DNA of 64,000 nt from Aerolutibacter ruishenii (GTDB taxonomy: Bacteria > Pseudomonadota > Gammaproteobacteria > Xanthomonadales > Xanthomonadaceae). Position numbers and translations under genes: made by a program. Below the pieces are notes generated by a model, which saw only the letters and a list, made by a program, of their open reading frames with translations, had not been told where the DNA came from and did no database searches. The stretch covers positions 124,001-188,000 of the forward strand of contig NZ_VLKP01000004.1 in assembly GCF_007830115.1 (NCBI RefSeq), written 5' to 3'. Shown piece by piece: positions 8,457-17,124 of this stretch; the stretch's first letter is position 1, and each line of letters starts with the position of its first letter.

Positions 8457-9097
8457 CGAGAAAACCCGAGTAAATGGCCGACCCGCTCCGACAGCCCTTT
8501 CCAGCGCCCTTGGGCGCGCACGACAGGAGCCGCGGCCAAACGCTGGCGTTCGACCAGTCCCTGTCGATCGAGCATCGCAATGCAGCGGCCAATGTCGACG
8601 GGCGTCAGGCCGGTGCACTGCGCGATTTCATCCATCGAGGCGCTGGATCGGCTCAGGGCGGCAAGCACGCGACGCCAGCTGGGGGGCCAGCGCTCGAAGT
8701 CCAGCGGCCAGCCCAGCAGGACATACCGGTCATCGACCTGACCTGCGTCAAGGACGTCCTGTGTCCGCGCCGCCCCCGCCGCGTCGGTGGTGGGTATGAA
8801 CTCGCTGAAAACAGCAAGCAGTTCCGCCGCCCGTGGAGGCCGGTGGATGGTGCCGACAGGGTGGGCCCGCGGACGCAGGGCGCACCCCACGAGGGGCACG
8901 GTGGGCACCTGTGGCGGCGCCCACCCGGCATCCAGATTGACCAGCAACAGGTCGGCCTCGCCATGGGTCACCACCTGCCATGGATGCTTCAGGTGCTTGC
9001 GCAGCAACTCACAGAGCGAGCGGAGCGCCTTCACTTCATCATCGTTGAAGTTGGGGCACAGGATGCGACGCGGTTGCAGAACGGTGGTGGAGGCCAT
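8453..9097 (-). CDS. Uncharacterised winged-helix protein of the GTPase operon
   Basis: 214 residues, family not recognised. The N-terminal half (about 10-110) alternates strands and helices, with the hydrophobic strand ADLLLVNLDAG, and could be a degenerate receiver-like domain without an obvious phosphoacceptor. Residues about 140-185 (ALSRSSASMDEIAQCTGL, then IGRCIAMLDRQGLVERQRL) form a clear winged helix-turn-helix. In actinobacterial conservons the gene between roadblock and GTPase encodes CvnC (DUF742), also winged-helix-like, so this may be its positional analogue (inference). It is coupled to the GTPase by ATGA. No strong ribosome site was found at this ATG. Confidence 0.7.
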   Translation of the reverse strand: MASTTVLQPRRILCPNFNDDEVKALRSLCELLRKHLKHPWQVVTHGEADLLLVNLDAGWAPPQVPTVPLVGCALRPRAHPVGTIHRPPRAAELLAVFSEFIPTTDAAGAARTQDVLDAGQVDDRYVLLGWPLDFERWPPSWRRVLAALSRSSASMDEIAQCTGLTPVDIGRCIAMLDRQGLVERQRLAAAPVVRAQGRWKGLSERVGHLLGFSR

Positions 9098-9134
9098 GGT
9101 CGATTGCGCGAGATAGCGTTATGGCGTCGGGATG

Positions 9135-9542
9135 TCAGTTCGCAGCGGCTTCACAATGCGTCATCGCCGCGCGCGCCCGCACCAGTACCATGCCGATGTT
9201 CGCGGCGATGCGGCTTACGAACACGCCCGCGTGGTCGGGGTTGCGCTTGGAGCGAACGTACACGTGGATCAGGTTGCTGCTGAACACCACGATCTCATTG
9301 AAGTAGTGGTGGTTGCGGCCCGTGATGCCGCGCGACTTGTCGAAAAGCCGCTCGATCTCAACGACGTTCTTTCCCTGGAAAAGATCGGCCGTGGCAGCGG
9401 CGACCAGGTCGAGCACTTCGCCCGGGTGCGAATCGACTGTCTTCACGCCCAGCAACATTCCGCTGATCATGTCGACGTAACCGGTTGCCACGCACTCGGG
9501 GATTTCCGACTGGGCTACCGCAAGAGCCTTATCCAACGACAT
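9135..9542 (-). CDS. Roadblock-like small protein
   Basis: 135 residues. The pattern of an N-terminal helix, a glycine-containing strand (ISGMLLGVKT), a long helix (VLDLVAAATADLF), two strands (FNEIVVFSSNLIHVYVRS) and a C-terminal helix (FVSRIAANIGMVLVRARA) is that of a roadblock/LC7 fold. Similarity is by pattern rather than by a signature motif. It has a strong ribosome site (GAGGAGAGG) and overlaps the end of the ABC-phosphatase gene by 14 bases. If correct, the operon carries two different roadblock proteins, which could form a heterodimer or act on opposite GTPase states (inference). Confidence 0.65.
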   Translation of the reverse strand: MSLDKALAVAQSEIPECVATGYVDMISGMLLGVKTVDSHPGEVLDLVAAATADLFQGKNVVEIERLFDKSRGITGRNHHYFNEIVVFSSNLIHVYVRSKRNPDHAGVFVSRIAANIGMVLVRARAAMTHCEAAAN

Positions 9543-10752
9543 TTGACCTCTCCTCGCTACTGCCTGGTATGTGCCAACCGCGGATTCGGTCGGCGAACTC
9601 GTTTACGAAGCGCTGTTGCGCATCGCTCTGTATTGCCAATGGATTGGCGCGTCGCACCTTGGCGATCGCAACCTCTGGCTCGTCCCCGAACCATGTCAGG
9701 ACCAGTGCGAGGGCGGTCCCCGTGCGGCCCAGCCCAGCCCGACAGTGGAACGCCACCGCCTGGTTGTCGCGGATTGGCTGCTCCGCCCGACGGCACAGGT
9801 CGACCGCCTGGTTGAAGCTGGGGGGCGCCATGTCGTTCACGGGAATGTGCAGGTGCGCGATGCCGTACTCGCGCGCCTCCGTGACCGCGTATTCGCACCG
9901 CTCCTCAAGGCAGATCAGCGAGCGCACATCGGCCTCGGCCAGGCGGTCGTACTGTGTTTTCGCATCGACGATCAGCCCTGGTCGGCTCATCCCGCACAAA
10001 AGGCCCGGAACCACCCACCAGATCCCGTCCTGGATGACGGCCCTGTCGGTTGGCAGGTTGCAGTTGCCGGTTGCCACGTATGTCCTTCCTGCGTCGGTGG
10101 CCGGCGCCGCGAAGAAGTCGGCGCTGGGCGCAATTTCCTGGATTCGTCCTCCCGCCAGCAGCGCCGTGTATCCGCCCAGGGAAAGGCATTCCTGGCGGTT
10201 GTGCGTGGCCGCCACCACCATGTGGCGGCAGGCGAGGTCATGAAGACGTCTGCATAGACGTTCGCCGTGCTCCTCGGATAACCCGGCGCCAGGTTCGTCG
10301 ACCAGGACCAATGGGGTTTCGAAGTGCAGGGCGGCCAGTACGGCGAGCAGGCGCCGGAGTGAACGATCCAGCCCAGCGCAGGGCTGGTCGAGCAGTCGGA
10401 TCACCTCGTCCAGGCCGTGGGCCTGTAGCCACGCTGGCAGTTCGTCCAGGCGCATCCGCAAAAAGTGGGTCAGTGCGTCGGCGAGCGGCTCCGCCCCGGC
10501 CAGCTGAAGATGCTGCGGCACCAAGGTGGCGCGGGCGTTGGGTCCGCCCACGTCCTCTCCATCGAGAAGCGCGGTCCCCATTCGAGTGATGTTGCCGTTG
10601 TCGCGGGAGGCCATTGCTGACAGCAGCGACGACTTGCCGGCGCCACCTGGCCCGATCAGGAAAAGCATCCCCGGACTTTCAACCGACAACGTTGTGTCCC
10701 GGACCACCGGGCTCCCTTGTCGATAAACGCTGAAGCGCTGCAAGACAAGCAT
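9529..10752 (-). CDS. ABC-type ATPase fused to a Cys-based tyrosine/dual-specificity phosphatase
   Basis: 407 residues with two enzymes in one chain. Residues 1-215 form an ABC ATPase: Walker A GPGGAGKSS (34-42), Q-loop VPQH near 79, Walker B VLVDEP near 147 and H-loop ATHNRQ near 175. The signature loop CAGLDRSLRRLL is degenerate compared with LSGGQ. Residues about 260-400 form a protein-tyrosine/dual-specificity phosphatase with P-loop HCRAGLGRTG (Cys337, Arg343) and a general-acid Asp307 in IPVNDM. No membrane segment is present, so it is either a soluble regulator or pairs with a permease not encoded here. It is the first gene of the GTPase operon and is divergent from the LuxR-type regulator. 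I know of no described protein of this architecture. Confidence 0.85.
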   Translation of the reverse strand: MLVLQRFSVYRQGSPVVRDTTLSVESPGMLFLIGPGGAGKSSLLSAMASRDNGNITRMGTALLDGEDVGGPNARATLVPQHLQLAGAEPLADALTHFLRMRLDELPAWLQAHGLDEVIRLLDQPCAGLDRSLRRLLAVLAALHFETPLVLVDEPGAGLSEEHGERLCRRLHDLACRHMVVAATHNRQECLSLGGYTALLAGGRIQEIAPSADFFAAPATDAGRTYVATGNCNLPTDRAVIQDGIWWVVPGLLCGMSRPGLIVDAKTQYDRLAEADVRSLICLEERCEYAVTEAREYGIAHLHIPVNDMAPPSFNQAVDLCRRAEQPIRDNQAVAFHCRAGLGRTGTALALVLTWFGDEPEVAIAKVRRANPLAIQSDAQQRFVNEFADRIRGWHIPGSSEERSNVVG

Positions 10753-10873
10753 CCATCCCCCATACGACCTGCGTGCTGCGCCTTGCCTGGAGCCGCGACA
10801 ACCGTCCTGCCGGAAATTTCGCGACGCTCCAAGCGAAGGCGATTGTTATCGGGGACCGTGGGGGACGGGTATA

Positions 10874-10899
10874 GGGGAGTCCCCGGGGTGCGGAGTCCC
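10874..10899. promoter_or_regulatory. Candidate operator: repeated GGAGTCCC in divergent promoter region
   Basis: GGAGTCCC occurs at 10876-10883 and again at 10892-10899, a 16-bp spacing that would place both on similar helix faces. The first copy is the core of the palindrome GGGGAGTCCCC. It lies between the ABC-phosphatase operon and the LuxR-type regulator gene. Its role as binding site is inference from position and symmetry. Confidence 0.35.
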
Positions 10900-10960
10900 G
10901 AGGCAATCTGGCCTTACTCGATGCTATCGTTCGCGGCTTGCAAGGTGAGATGCAGGTCGC

Positions 10961-11734
10961 ATGAGCCGCAGTAACCATCATCTGCCCGCGATCGTCGGGC
11001 CCACCGGCATGGACGAGAACACGTGGTCGCCCGCAACGATGGTGATTTCATCGCGCAGCAGCCTGCTCGAGGCGGGCTTGCTGACGTTGCTTCCGGAGGT
11101 GCCGCAACTCAGGCACATCGCAAGCACCAGTGACGCTCCAGGAACGGTACACCTGCTGTTGCAGCACAAGCCGGACGTGCTCCTGCTCGATCATGACCTG
11201 GCTGCCGACGTGCATGGCCACGCTGCGGTAAATGGAGCGGATTTTTCCGGGCACAGTCCCCGCGTGCTGTTGCTGTCGACCCGGCATCATGTCGGTATGC
11301 AGTCTGGCTGCGGCGAGCGTTGTGCGTGCGGATTCGTGCGCGACCGGTCGCCGCTGCGGCACATACGCTCCGCGATGCGTATCATCGGAGGCTGCGGCGC
11401 CTCGCGATTGGGCGACGGTTATTGCAGCAGCTGCCCCCTGCGTCAGTCGGTGATGCTGCCCAAGCTTCCGTTGTCCGAACGCGAGTACCAGGTCTTCGAT
11501 CACATCGGCCGGGAACACGGGAACCTGCAGATGTCCCGCGAATTAAGATTGAGCGTCAAGACCATCGAGTCGCATCGCGAAAGCATCAAGCAGAAGCTTG
11601 GGCTCGGCTCGGCCGGGGCGCTGCGGGAGGCGGCCATGGCATGGCACCGCGGCGACTACGTGTTGAAGCCGGATTCCATTGCAAGATCCGCCCAGGGGAA
11701 CGCTACTCCAGCATCGGCGAAACCCCGACGCTAG
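10961..11734 (+). CDS. LuxR/FixJ-family regulator with a cysteine-rich receiver-like domain
   Basis: 257 residues. Residues about 25-145 resemble a receiver domain with a possible phosphoacceptor Asp77 in VLLLDHDL. The region where receivers carry the switch Lys is replaced by a cysteine cluster, CGERCACGF (Cys117, 121, 123), joined by Cys145 and YCSSC (Cys155, 158). The C-terminal LuxR-type helix-turn-helix (about 170-230) has the core LSEREYQVF and SVKTIESHRESI. The cysteines could bind metal or an iron-sulfur cluster, or form disulfides, making it a redox-responsive regulator (inference). It is divergent from the GTPase/globin operon and is a natural candidate to control it. Its ribosome site is weak. 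Confidence 0.8.
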   Translation: MSRSNHHLPAIVGPTGMDENTWSPATMVISSRSSLLEAGLLTLLPEVPQLRHIASTSDAPGTVHLLLQHKPDVLLLDHDLAADVHGHAAVNGADFSGHSPRVLLLSTRHHVGMQSGCGERCACGFVRDRSPLRHIRSAMRIIGGCGASRLGDGYCSSCPLRQSVMLPKLPLSEREYQVFDHIGREHGNLQMSRELRLSVKTIESHRESIKQKLGLGSAGALREAAMAWHRGDYVLKPDSIARSAQGNATPASAKPRR

Positions 11735-11836
11735 GGGCGCCCTCCGCGTTGCGTGGCGGGCATTGCGCGGGTCACGGGCCCCGGGGAGGGCGGCACGCTA
11801 CAATCGGGTCATACCCGAAAGTACAGACTGCGCCCC

Positions 11837-14800
11837 ATGAGCACCCCCGCCAGCCACCTCCCCGAAGCCGTCGCCGAGACCACCCCGCTGCGCTTCGTCA
11901 CCGCCGCCAGCCTGTTCGACGGCCACGACGCCGCCATCAACATCATGCGGCGCCTGATCCAGGGGCAGGGCGCGGAGGTGATCCACCTGGGCCACAACCG
12001 CTCGGTGGAGGACGTGGTGCGCGCCGCGCTGCAGGAAGACGCCGACGGCATCGCCCTGTCCAGCTACCAGGGCGGCCACGTGGAGTACTTCAAGTACATG
12101 GTGGACATGCTCAAGGAGCGTGGCGCCGGCCACATCCGCGTGTTCGGCGGCGGTGGCGGCACCATCACTCCGGAGGAGATCCGCGAACTGCAGGCCTACG
12201 GCGTGGAGCGCCTCTACCACCCCAACGACGGCATGCACATGGGCCTGGTGGCCATGATCGAGGATGTGGTGCGCCGCGCCGCCGAGGCCCGCCAGTCCGC
12301 GCAGGTGCCGGACAAGGCCGCGGACATCCACGATGAAATCACCATCGGCCGCATGCTGAGCGCCATCGAAGAAGGCCTGCTGGACGAAGGCCAACTGGCC
12401 CACCTGCGCAAGCAGTGGCAGCTGGCCGGCGGCAAGACCCCGGTGGTGGGTATCACAGGCACCGGCGGCGCGGGCAAGTCCAGCGTCACCGACGAACTGC
12501 TCAACCGCTTCCTGGCCAACTTCCCGGAGATGCGCATTGCGGTGATCTCCGTGGACCCGACCCGCCGCCGCACCGGTGGCGCGCTGCTGGGCGACCGCAT
12601 CCGCATGAACTCGCTGCGCAGCAAGCGCGTGTACATGCGCTCCATGGCCACCCGCCGCCAGCACGTGGCCACCAACGTGGTGCTGAAGGACTGCATCGGC
12701 TTCCTCAAGGGCCTGGGCTACGACCTGGTCATCGTGGAGACCGCCGGCATCGGCCAGAGCGACTCGGAGATCGTGGACCTGGTCGACTTCCCCATGTACG
12801 TGATGACCAGCGACTTCGGCGCGCCGAGCCAGCTGGAAAAGATCGACATGCTGGACTACGCCGAACTCGTCGTGCTCAACAAGTTCGACAAGCGCGGCGC
12901 CGAAGACGCCCTGCGCGACGTGCGCAAGCAGTGGAAGCGCAACCGCGCCAAGTTCGACATCAAGGACGAGGACATCCCCGTCTACCCGACCATTGCCAGC
13001 CAGTTCAACGACCCCGGCGTGAGCTGGATGTTCGCCAACCTGTGCCGCCTGCTGCGCGCCAAGCTGGGCGGTGAGGGCGGCATCGACACCGCCCACTGCA
13101 ACTGGCAGCCCGACATCGACACCACGCTGAAGGAGCCGCGCGCCACCGTGCTGATCCCCGGCGCGCGCGTGCGCTACCTGGCCGAGATTGCCGAGCAGGG
13201 CCGCGGCATCAACCGTCAGATCGAGACGCAGGCCGAAGTGGCCGACCGCGCGCAGAGCTACTGGCAGGCACTCAACGCCCTGGGTGACGCCGCACTGCCC
13301 AAGGCGCTGGACCTGTACGCCACCGAAGCCGTGCAGCCCGGTGCCGAAGGCGCCGACCGCAGCCTGCTGACCCTGCGCCAGCGCTACAACGACGCCGTGC
13401 AGACCCTCAGCAGCGAAGCGCTGAAGCTGCTGCGCGAGTGGCCCGCCCGCCTGAAGTCGATCACCGACGAGGTGAACGAGTACCAGGTGCGCGACAAGGT
13501 GATCCGCGTGGAGAACTACCGCGAGTCGCTCAGCCACCAGCAGATTCCCAAGATCGCCGCGCCCACCTACAAGGCCTGGGGCGAGCTGCTGACATTCCTG
13601 CAGAAGGAAAACCTGCCGGGCTACTACCCCTACACCGGCGGCGTGTACCCGTACCGCCGCACCGGCGAAGACCCGATCCGCATGTTCGCGGGCGAGGGCA
13701 CCCCGGAGCGCACCAACCGCCGCTTCCACTACCTGAGCGTGGGCCAGCCGGCCGCGCGCCTGTCCACCGCGTTCGACAGCGTCACCCTGTACGGGGAAGA
13801 CCCGGCCGTGCGCCCGGACATCTTCGGCAAGATCGGCAACAGCGGCGTCAACATCGCCACGCTGGACGACATGAAGAAGCTGTACTCCGGCTTCGACCTG
13901 TGCGCGCCCAGCACCAGCGTGTCGATGACCATCAACGGCCCGGCGCCGATCATCCTGGCGATGTTCATGAACACCGCCATCGACCAGCAGGTGGAGAAGT
14001 ACCTGCGCGAAGACCAGGCCCGCTGGGACGCCGCGCATGACAAGATCCAGGCGATGTTCGAGGGCCGCAATCGCCCCGAATACAGCGGCATGCTGCCCGA
14101 GACCAACGACGGCCTGGGTCTGGGCCTGCTGGGCGTGACCGGCGACCAGGTGGTGGACGCCGAGACCTACGCGAAGATCAAGGCGCACACCCTGGCCACC
14201 GTGCGCGGCACCGTGCAGGCGGACATCCTCAAGGAAGACCAGGCGCAGAACACCTGCATCTTCAGCACCGAGTTCGCCCTGCGCATGATGGGCGACATCC
14301 AGCAGTACTTCGTGGACAAGAACGTCCGCAATTTCTACTCGGTCAGCATCAGCGGTTACCACATCGCCGAAGCCGGCGCGAACCCGATCAGCCAGCTGGC
14401 CTTCACCCTCAGCAACGGCTTCACCATCGTGGAGTACTACCTGGCGCGCGGGATGAAGATCGACGACTTCGCGCCCAACCTGTCGTTCTTCTTCAGCAAC
14501 GGCATGGACCCGGAGTACACCGTGATTGGCCGCGTGGCCCGCCGCATCTGGGCGCGCGCCATGCGCGAGCGCTACGGCGCCAGCGCCCGCAGCCAGATGA
14601 TGAAGTACCACATCCAGACCAGCGGCCGCAGCCTGCACGCGCAGGAGATCCAGTTCAACGACATCCGCACCACGCTGCAGGCGCTGTACGCGCTGTTCGA
14701 CAACTGCAACAGCCTGCATACCAACGCCTACGACGAGGCCATCACCACGCCGACTGAAGAGAGCGTGCGCCGCGCCGTGGCCATCCAGATGATCATCAAC

Positions 14801-15307
14801 AAGGAGCTGGGGCTGAACTTCTGCGAGAACCCGTGGCAGGGTAGCTTCATCGTGGACAAGCTGACCGACATCGTGGAAGAGGCTGTGTACAAGGAGTTCG
14901 AGGCCATCAGCGAGCGCGGCGGCGTGCTGGGCGCCATGGACACCATGTACCAGCGCGGCAAGATCCAGGAAGAGAGCCTGTACTACGAGCACAAGAAGCA
15001 CGACGGCAGCCTGCCGCTGATCGGCGTGAACACCTTCCTGCCCAAGGACCACGGCGGCGACATCGTCACCGAGATCGAGCTGATCCGCAGTACCGAGGGG
15101 GAGAAGGGGCAGCAGATCGAGAATGTGCAGGCGTACCAGGCCGCGAGAAATTCTTACAGCGAAGCCGGGCTGCGCGGCCTACAGTCGACGGCGCGGGAGC
15201 GTAGGAATGTGTTTGAGAGCCTGATGGAGGCGGTGAAGACGCATAGCCTGGGGCAGATTAGCCATGCGTTGTATGACGTTGGTGGGGAGTATCGGCGGAA
15301 TATGTAA
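11837..15307 (+). CDS. icmF: Fused isobutyryl-CoA mutase with G-protein chaperone domain
   Basis: 1156 residues in the IcmF order. The N-terminal cobalamin-binding domain (about 15-155) has base-off ligand His30 in DGHDAAI. A MeaB/ArgK-type GTPase follows (P-loop GTGGAGKS at 208-215, later VLNKFD), then a linker, then the large mutase TIM barrel with [12 protein letters not shown]. Known IcmF enzymes interconvert isobutyryl-CoA and n-butyryl-CoA, and more slowly isovaleryl-CoA and pivalyl-CoA, using adenosylcobalamin. The built-in GTPase protects and reloads the cofactor. Annotation as methylmalonyl-CoA mutase would be wrong, because that enzyme has the B12 domain at its C-terminus. It probably serves branched-chain acyl-CoA metabolism alongside the leucine genes at 0.6-4.3 kb. 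No clear ribosome site was seen. Confidence 0.93.
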   Translation: MSTPASHLPEAVAETTPLRFVTAASLFDGHDAAINIMRRLIQGQGAEVIHLGHNRSVEDVVRAALQEDADGIALSSYQGGHVEYFKYMVDMLKERGAGHIRVFGGGGGTITPEEIRELQAYGVERLYHPNDGMHMGLVAMIEDVVRRAAEARQSAQVPDKAADIHDEITIGRMLSAIEEGLLDEGQLAHLRKQWQLAGGKTPVVGITGTGGAGKSSVTDELLNRFLANFPEMRIAVISVDPTRRRTGGALLGDRIRMNSLRSKRVYMRSMATRRQHVATNVVLKDCIGFLKGLGYDLVIVETAGIGQSDSEIVDLVDFPMYVMTSDFGAPSQLEKIDMLDYAELVVLNKFDKRGAEDALRDVRKQWKRNRAKFDIKDEDIPVYPTIASQFNDPGVSWMFANLCRLLRAKLGGEGGIDTAHCNWQPDIDTTLKEPRATVLIPGARVRYLAEIAEQGRGINRQIETQAEVADRAQSYWQALNALGDAALPKALDLYATEAVQPGAEGADRSLLTLRQRYNDAVQTLSSEALKLLREWPARLKSITDEVNEYQVRDKVIRVENYRESLSHQQIPKIAAPTYKAWGELLTFLQKENLPGYYPYTGGVYPYRRTGEDPIRMFAGEGTPERTNRRFHYLSVGQPAARLSTAFDSVTLYGEDPAVRPDIFGKIGNSGVNIATLDDMKKLYSGFDLCAPSTSVSMTINGPAPIILAMFMNTAIDQQVEKYLREDQARWDAAHDKIQAMFEGRNRPEYSGMLPETNDGLGLGLLGVTGDQVVDAETYAKIKAHTLATVRGTVQADILKEDQAQNTCIFSTEFALRMMGDIQQYFVDKNVRNFYSVSISGYHIAEAGANPISQLAFTLSNGFTIVEYYLARGMKIDDFAPNLSFFFSNGMDPEYTVIGRVARRIWARAMRERYGASARSQMMKYHIQTSGRSLHAQEIQFNDIRTTLQALYALFDNCNSLHTNAYDEAITTPTEESVRRAVAIQMIINKELGLNFCENPWQGSFIVDKLTDIVEEAVYKEFEAISERGGVLGAMDTMYQRGKIQEESLYYEHKKHDGSLPLIGVNTFLPKDHGGDIVTEIELIRSTEGEKGQQIENVQAYQAARNSYSEAGLRGLQSTARERRNVFESLMEAVKTHSLGQISHALYDVGGEYRRNM

Positions 15308-15324
15308 CTTACTGTCCACGGAAG

Positions 15325-15354
15325 AAAGAAGGCTCGCAATTGCGGGCCTTCTTT
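15325..15354 (+). terminator. Terminator after icmF
   Basis: AAAGAAGGC (15325-15333) pairs with GCCTTCTTT (15346-15354), just past the icmF stop. Flanking A and T runs make it usable in both directions, so it also closes the minus-strand restriction-modification operon that ends at 15569. Confidence 0.8.
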
Positions 15355-15568
15355 ATGGGGCGATGTCCATTCGGGGCGGATTTTATGCCTGAAGTCTATG
15401 TGTCAAGTGGTCGCCAGGCATCCGGAGGTACGGATCATCCACCGCGATCCGTGTGCGGCAGCTGCATGGTGTCGCGCGTCATGCGGGTGGATGTGCGGGA
15501 AAGATGGAGTCGCGCCACCACGGGGAGTGGCGATGGCGCCATTGCTCAGGTGCACTTCACACCCGCTG

Positions 15569-16297
15569 CTAGCGCCAGGCGTATACCGCACACTCACTGA
15601 CAAACGCCTTGAGCTTGTCTTCGCTCCAGACCTCGACGTACTGGCCTGCACCCTGTGCGTTGAGCAGCTTCATGAACTTCCGGAACTGGGGTTCTGATGA
15701 TCGCAAGGCATCGTTATCCCGAAGCTCGCTCACAATCGCGCGCGACAACTGTAAGCGAGTGCCAACCCGCGATCGTTCAACCAGGTTGGCCCGGAGGTCG
15801 GCTCTGGAAAGAATTAAAGACAACACCGCCTCGGGCTCGTCGGAACAAATCTTTGACGCGATGTGATGGTTCCACCAGAGACGCGAGATCGCGTGATCAT
15901 CTCGGCATCCTGTCCACGTGGACGCGAAAAAGTGTGTGCGAACAGCCTTCGCCAGGGTTTCTTGATGGATGCCAGTCAGCCAGCGCGCGCGTGCGAACGA
16001 GAGCGCCTCCACATGACTGAGTCGGATCCAGATCCGGTTTTCACGCGCAAGCGATGGAGTCAGGTTCGCGAGTGCACGTCCGACTAGCATTGAATTGTGG
16101 ACTTCAGCTTCTTGGCCCTTCTCCGGATTTAATCCATTGAGCAGAGCGAGGTCGCCGTGGACAGACAGCGGGATACGCCAGTCGCCACTTGCTTCAAGGT
16201 CGTCGAACCCTAATGACGAGTATCGCTCGAGATTCTCGTCAACACTGTCCGCAAGAAGATCAGCAGTCTGCTGTCCGACATAGAGCAATCTGCTCAT
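15569..16297 (-). CDS. Uncharacterised protein, last gene of the restriction island
   Basis: 242 residues without a signal peptide or membrane segment, rich in charged helical stretches and with several Trp residues (RIWIRLSHVEALSFARARWL). It brings to mind the DUF6339 group, a weak recollection that I could not verify. Its ATG overlaps the stop of the preceding gene (ATGA) and GGGAGGG precedes it, so it is co-translated with the 276-residue protein and the GHKL ATPase. The lower GC content matches the rest of the island. A part in restriction or phage defence is inferred only from the operon. Confidence 0.75.
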   Translation of the reverse strand: MSRLLYVGQQTADLLADSVDENLERYSSLGFDDLEASGDWRIPLSVHGDLALLNGLNPEKGQEAEVHNSMLVGRALANLTPSLARENRIWIRLSHVEALSFARARWLTGIHQETLAKAVRTHFFASTWTGCRDDHAISRLWWNHHIASKICSDEPEAVLSLILSRADLRANLVERSRVGTRLQLSRAIVSELRDNDALRSSEPQFRKFMKLLNAQGAGQYVEVWSEDKLKAFVSECAVYAWR

Positions 16298-17124
16298 TCG
16301 TCGCCCTCCCTGAACATGCCGCGCAATAGTCCCAAAGGTCCGTCAAGTAGTCGCTGGGCCGACAGCGCGAGATCAGTGTTGTCATCGACGATGACACCTT
16401 CGTTGCTGCAGCGGGCTTCAATGACCCGATGCCAGCGCTGTCCCTCGTACCCTCCACTCCGCATGGCATCCAACGCGTTCATGACGGCTGGAAGAAAGAG
16501 GGAAGAGAGTAGGATGTCGCGCAGGCTTGTCCCTCTGATTCCGTAGATCGTTCTGTAAAGATCCGGATGGACCTCCAACCGAATCGCTTCGGTGTCCAAT
16601 CCGACTTGGAAAATGCCATCGGCAACATCCTCACTCGCAACCAGATGGAAAATGGATTCCATGGGCAGCAATTTGTCGAGACCGGCCTCGAACGTGTGAA
16701 TCGCGCTCAGCGCGATGACATCCCCGGATTCCAATCGCCGTGTATTTGGGGGGTAGTCGGCGGCGATGAACTTTGACTCCAGTTGGACGCCGTCCTCTGA
16801 AGCTGCGAGTACAGCTTGGACGGCCACTCTGCCCCGAAGCTCACCGGCGCCAAACTGCAGCGTGAATCCGTCTTCCTGCACCATAAAGAAGCGCTGGAAG
16901 TACGTTTCCAGACACTCGACAACAACGCCAAGCGTCGCCTGACCGGAACCGATCAGCTGGCGAGGTGCTGGGTCGTCGAGGATGCAAAGTCCCTTGAGCA
17001 CGACTTCTCCGGCTTCCGGAGCTTCTTCCACCTCTAAGGAGATGTCGAACAAGCGGTCGCCGTAGTCGTCAGTCTGCGGTGAAAGCACCGGATGGGCGAA
17101 GGTACTGGAAGGCTTAATCAGCAT
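16294..17124 (-). CDS. Uncharacterised protein between GHKL ATPase and last island gene
   Basis: 276 residues, not recognised. The N-terminal two thirds are rich in beta strands (RLFDISLEVEEAPE, FTLQFGAGELRGRVAVQAVL). A stretch around residues 195-230 is more helical (LRDILLSSLFLPAVMNALDAM), suggesting a globular cytoplasmic protein. MLIKPSS is chosen as start; it overlaps the end of the GHKL gene by 11 bases. Its own stop overlaps the next ATG. The three-gene string GHKL ATPase, this protein and the 242-residue protein is tightly coupled and probably forms one complex (inference). Confidence 0.75.
   Translation of the reverse strand: MLIKPSSTFAHPVLSPQTDDYGDRLFDISLEVEEAPEAGEVVLKGLCILDDPAPRQLIGSGQATLGVVVECLETYFQRFFMVQEDGFTLQFGAGELRGRVAVQAVLAASEDGVQLESKFIAADYPPNTRRLESGDVIALSAIHTFEAGLDKLLPMESIFHLVASEDVADGIFQVGLDTEAIRLEVHPDLYRTIYGIRGTSLRDILLSSLFLPAVMNALDAMRSGGYEGQRWHRVIEARCSNEGVIVDDNTDLALSAQRLLDGPLGLLRGMFREGDE

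Noticed and set aside
11798-15052. A minus-strand open frame of over 1000 codons
   Set aside because: It mirrors icmF, whose cobalamin, GTPase and mutase motifs are unmistakable. The antisense product is His/Ala/Val-rich with no fold.
11837-15307. Methylmalonyl-CoA mutase
   Set aside because: The order of B12 domain, GTPase and large domain is that of IcmF. Methylmalonyl-CoA mutase has the B12 domain at the C-terminus and no built-in GTPase.
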